The notes under the pieces were generated by a model. It had not been told where the DNA came from. It saw only the letters and a list, made by a program, of their open reading frames with translations, and did no database searches. Of a DNA stretch of 64,000 nt, positions 59,398 to 64,000 are shown piece by piece (the stretch's first letter is position 1; every line of letters begins with the position of its first letter). This DNA comes from Scilla litardierei (Eukaryota; Streptophyta; Magnoliopsida; Asparagales; Asparagaceae): the NCBI GenBank assembly GCA_030789695.1, contig JAULAV010008693.1:62001-126000 (forward strand). The letters run 5' to 3'. The position numbers and the translations under genes were made by a program.

Positions 59398-62300
59398 ATA
59401 TCATTTAATAAAACATAACATATCATCCAGAAAATGTGGAACATATCCCGGAGCTCAGAAATATCCGCAAGAATTTCGGTTGGAACCGGGAGATCGCCAA
59501 CTTCAACTGGAAAATAAGAGAAGAAAAACTTAGGTTATAAAAATCATATCATTTAATAAAAAGATCCATATTTTCCATAAAATGAAGAAAATAGCCCGGA
59601 GCTCAGAAAAATCCGCAAAAAATGTCCGTGGAACTGGGAGATCGACATCTTCAACTTAAAAATAATAGAAGACAAACTAAAGCTACAAAATTCATATCAT
59701 TTATAAAATTGATTCATATTTTCCATAAAATAATGAAAATAGCATCGAGCTCAAAAAATATGCCAAAATGTCAGTTGGACCAGGGAGATCGCTACGTTCA
59801 ACTGAAAAATAAGAGAAGAAAAAATTGGCAATATAAATCATATCATTTAATAAAAAGATTCTTATTTTCCATAAAATGTTGAAAATATCCCAGATCTCAA
59901 AATATTCTGCAAATAAATCTGTCGGAACCAGGAGATCGCCAAATTTAACGAAAAAAAGAAACGACAAAATTCGGCCAAAAAATCATATCATTTAATAAGA
60001 TGATCGATATCTTACAGATAATACAGAAATAGCCAGGAGCTCAGAAAATGCGCAAAAATATCCGTTGGAACCAGGAGATCGCCATCATCAACGCAAAAAA
60101 ATAAGAGAATACAAAATTAGGCCCAAAAATCGTATCATTTAATAAAATCATCGATATCTTTCAGAAAATACAGAAAATAACCTCGAGGTCAGAAAAATCC
60201 ATAAAAAAGTCTGTTGGAACTGGGAGACCGCCATCTTCAAGTGCAAAAAAGATAAGCCAAAATTAGGCTAGAAAAATCATATCATTTAATAAAGAGATCC
60301 ATATTTTCTAGAAAATGTAGAAAATAGCCGTAAACTCAGAAAAATCCGCAAAAATATCCGTTGGAACTGAAAGCTCGTCATATTCAACTGAAAAATAAGA
60401 GTAGACAAAATTAAGCCAAAAAATCAGATCATTTAATAAAAAGATGCATATCTTTCAGAAAATGGAGAAATAGGCCTGAGTTCAGAAAAATACGCAAAAA
60501 TGTGCTTTGGAAACAGAAATCACTATCTTCAACTGAAAAATAAGAGAAGACAAAAATTAGGCCAAAGAATCATATCATTTAATAAAAATATCATATCTTC
60601 AAGAAAATGTAGAAAATGACCCCGAGCTCAGAAAAGTCAATGTCCGTTGGAACCGGGAGATCGCCAACTTCAACTTAAAAATAAGAGAAGAAAAAATTAG
60701 GGTGTAAAAATAGTATTATTTAATCTAAATATCCATATCTTATAGAAAATATAGAAAATAGCCCCAAGCTCATAAAAGTTCGCAAAAATGTCAGTTAGAA
60801 CCAATAGATCGCCATCTTCAACAGAAAAATAAGAGAAATCAAAATTAAACCAAAAAATCATATCATTTAATAAAAGATACATATCTTTTAAAAAATGTCG
60901 AAAATAGCCCCGAGCTCAGAAAATTTCGTAAAAATATAGGTTGAAACTGGGAGATCACTATCTTCAATAGAAAAATAAGAGTGACAAAATTAGGCAAAAA
61001 ATCATATCATTTACGACTAGATCCATATCTTTTATAAAAAGAAGAAAATAACCCAGTGCTCTTCCAGAAATGCAGAAAACAAAACCCGAGCTCAGAAATA
61101 TCCGAAAAATGCCCAGTTGAAGAGGGAGAGATCACAATCTTCAAGCGAAAAATAGGATATCACAAAATTAGGCCAAAAAATCATATCATTTATTAAAAAT
61201 ATCCTTACCTTCGAGAAAATGTAGAAAAGAATCTGGAGCTCAGAAAAGTCCGTCAAAATGTCCGTTGAAACTGGGAGATCGCCATCTTTAACGAAAACAA
61301 TAAGGGAGGGTAAAAATAGGCCAAAAAATCATATCATTTAATAAAATGATCGACATCTTCCTGAAAATGCAGCTAATAGGCCCAAGCTTGAAAAAATTCA
61401 AAAAAGTCCGATGGAACAGAGAGATCCCAATCTTCAACTGAAAAATAAGAGAAGACAAAATCATGCCAAAAATCGTATCATTTAATAAAAAAATTCATTT
61501 CTTCTAGAAAATACAGAAAATAGCTACGAGCTTGGTAAAATCCGCAAAAATGTCCGTTTGAACCGGGAGATCGACATCTTCTACTGGAAAAAAATAAGAA
61601 AAAATAAATTTAGGCCATAAAATTATTTCATTTAATAAAAAGAAATATATCTTCCATAAAATGTATAAAATAGCACCGAGCTTAGAAAATTCCAAAAAAA
61701 TTTCCGTTAGAACCGGGAGATCCCCATCTTCAACTTAAAAATAAGAGAAGACAAATTATGTCCTAAGAATCATATCATTAAATATATAGATCCATATCTT
61801 CCAGAAAATGTTGAAAATAGGACCAAGCTCATAAAAATACCCAAAAATGTTCGTTGAAATTGGGATATCACTATCTTTAGCTAAAAAATAAGAGAAGAAA
61901 AAAGTAGCTATACAAATCATATTATCTAATATAAAGATCCAAATCTTAATGAAAATGTAGAAAATAGCACGTAGCTCAGAAAAATAGGCAAAAATGTCCG
62001 TTGGAACAGAGAGATCGCGATCTTAACATGAAAAATAAGAGAAGACAAATTTATGACAAAATTCTATCATTTAATAAATAGTTCCATATCTTCCAGAAAA
62101 TATAGAAAATAGCCCCGAGTCCAGAAAAATACGCAAAATAGTCATTTAGAACATGAGATCGTCATATTCAACTAAAAAAAGAAGAAAAGACAAAATTTGG
62201 CCAAAAAACATCTCATTTAATAAAGAGATTCATATCTTTCAGAAAATATTGAAAATAGCCTTGAGCTCAGGAAAATTCGCAAAAATATCCTTTGGAACAA

Positions 62301-64000
62301 GGAGATTGGCTTCTTCAACTTAAAAATATGAGATGACAAAATTAGGCTATAAAAATTATATCATTTAATAAAAAGGTTCATATCTTACAGGAAATGCAGA
62401 AAATAGCATAGAGCTCAAAAAATCCGCAAAAAATGTCTGTTGGAATCGGGAGATTAGCATCTTCAACCAAAAAATACGCGAAGAATGCCCTAAGAATCAT
62501 ATCATTTAATATATAGATCTATATCTTCCATAAAATGTAGAAAATAGGGCTAAGATCATAAAAATCCGCAAAAATGTCCGTTGGAATCGAGATATCACCA
62601 TCTTCAGCTAAAAAAATAAGAGAAGAAAAAAGTGGCTATACAAATCATATTATTTCATACAAAGATCCAAATCTTAAGAAAATATAGAAAATAGCCTGCA
62701 GCTCAGAAAAATCCGTAAAAATGTAAGTTGGAATCGAGAGATCACGATCTTAAACTGAAAAATAAAAGAATTAGGCCAAAAATTCTATCATTTAATAAAT
62801 AGTTCCATATCTTCCAGAAAATATTGCAAATAGCCCCGAGCCCAGAAAAATCTACAAAAAGGAACAGAAGTTCATCATCTTCAACTGAAAAAGAAGAGAA
62901 GAAAAAATTAAGCCAAAAAATCATATCATTTAGTAAAGAGATTCATATCTTTCAGAAAATATTGAAAATAACCCTGAGCTCCGGAAAATTTGCAAAAAAT
63001 ATCATTTAATACAAAGATCCTTACCTTCCAGAAAATGTAGGAAATAGTCTGGAGCTCAGAAAAGTCCGTTAAAATGTCCGTTGAAACCGGGAGATCGCCT
63101 TCTTCAACGAAAAAAATAAGAGAAGACGAAATTAAGCCAAAAATCGTATCATTTAATAGAGCAATCGATATCTTCCTAAAAAGACAGAAAATAGACCCGA
63201 GCTCAAAAAAATCCACAAAAATGTCCGATGGAACAGAGGGATCACAATCTTCAAATGAAAAATAAGAGAAGACAAAATTTAGGCCAAAAATCATATCATT
63301 TAATAAAAAGATCCATTTCTTCCAGACAATACAAAAAATAGCTAAGAACTCAGTAAATCCGCAAAAATGTCGGTTTGAAACTGGAGATCGACATCTTCAA
63401 CTAAAAAAATAAGAAAATGATAAATTTAGGAAATAAAATTATATCATTTAATAAAAATAAACATATCTTCCATAAAATGTAGAAAATAGCATCGAGTTCA
63501 GAAAAATCCGAAAAAATTTCCGTAGGAACCGGGAGATCCCCATCTTCAACTGAAAAATAAGAGAAGACAAAATTCTGCCCTAAGAATCATATCATTTAAT
63601 ATATAGATCCATATCTTCCAGAAAATGTAGAAAATAGGACCAAGCTCATAATAATCCATAAAAATGTCCTTGGAATCGGGATATCACTATCTTCAACTAA
63701 AAATAAGACAAGAAAAAATTAATTATAAAAATCATATTATTTAATATAAAGATCCAAATCTTAATGAAAATGTAGAAAATAGCTCGTAGCTCAGAAAAAT
63801 CTGCAAAAATGTCTGTTGGAACCGGGAGATTGCGATCTAAACCTGAAAAATAAGAGAAGACAAAATTAGGCCAAAAATTCTATCATTTAATTAATAATTC
63901 CATATCTTCCAGAAAATATAGAAAATAGCACTGAGCCCAGAAAAATCCGCAAAAAGTCATTTGCAACAGGAGATCATCATCTTCAACTGAAAAAGAAGAG

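Larger units (their letters stand above)
44240..64000. repeat. 147-bp satellite array, third block
   Basis: Continues the second block. It contains two partial sister copies of the first two blocks: 44881 to about 48.4 kb matches 14953 to about 18.4 kb (after removing insertions, a shift of about 12.26 kb), and 53073 to beyond 63 kb matches 14953-31618 (shift about 18.41 kb). It holds a SINE-like copy at 45287 and inverted islands at 47602, 57423 and 59243. No gene was found; it runs off the window. Confidence 0.95.

Noticed and set aside
16128..63294. Many ORFs of 60-160 aa with shared phrases such as MSVGTGRSPSS or MIFWPNFVFSYF
   Set aside because: They recur once per satellite monomer on each strand and have no codon conservation. 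They are readings of the repeat.

Overview
This is repeat-dense DNA from a plant nuclear genome, with no complete host gene visible. Plant origin is shown by Copia- and Gypsy-type LTR retrotransposons with plant primer-binding sites, by a CACTA transposon, and by captured exons of plant polygalacturonase, short-chain dehydrogenase and dynamin-related genes, one with a telo-box leader. The species cannot be told from the sequence. A diverged ~147-bp satellite array, broken by nested insertions, suggests pericentromeric or other heterochromatin.

Layout. (1) 1-7703: a very young, minus-strand Copia-type element with ~2.5-kb LTRs, an intact gag ORF and no pol (TR-GAG type), cut by the window start on the left and missing 138 bp of its other LTR on the right. 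(2) 7704-14952: an older, minus-strand Ty3/Gypsy element of Tat-lineage style. It has a decayed gag, a 48-bp minisatellite where pol should be, and a decayed antisense ORF of the Transposase_28 type with its own TATA box. (3) 14953-19676, 24726-31618 and 44240-64000: one satellite array of ~147-bp monomers, roughly 210 in all, with multi-kb higher-order repeats, recurrent inverted islands and two copies of a SINE-like insert. (4) 19677-24725: a CACTA element carrying fragments of three recognisable host genes (Pack-CACTA type). (5) 31619-44234: a solo LTR, Sirevirus-like in style, itself split by (6) 32791-43386: a non-autonomous Athila-like element with tRNA-Asp primer sites and three LTRs in tandem.

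The order of events can be read from target-site duplications and from empty sites in sister copies of the array. The satellite formed first, then the SINE-like insertion, then higher-order amplification. The CACTA and the solo-LTR element then entered one copy only, and the Athila-like element entered the solo LTR. The most notable observation is that the Athila-like LTR contains a ~130-bp block that aligns without gaps to the satellite monomer, about 77% identical over its 60-bp core. The satellite and this retrotransposon family therefore probably share an origin.

The only open coding sequences are the gag-type ORFs of the Copia-type and Athila-like elements. All host-gene matches are fragments. 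Identities given here were counted by eye.
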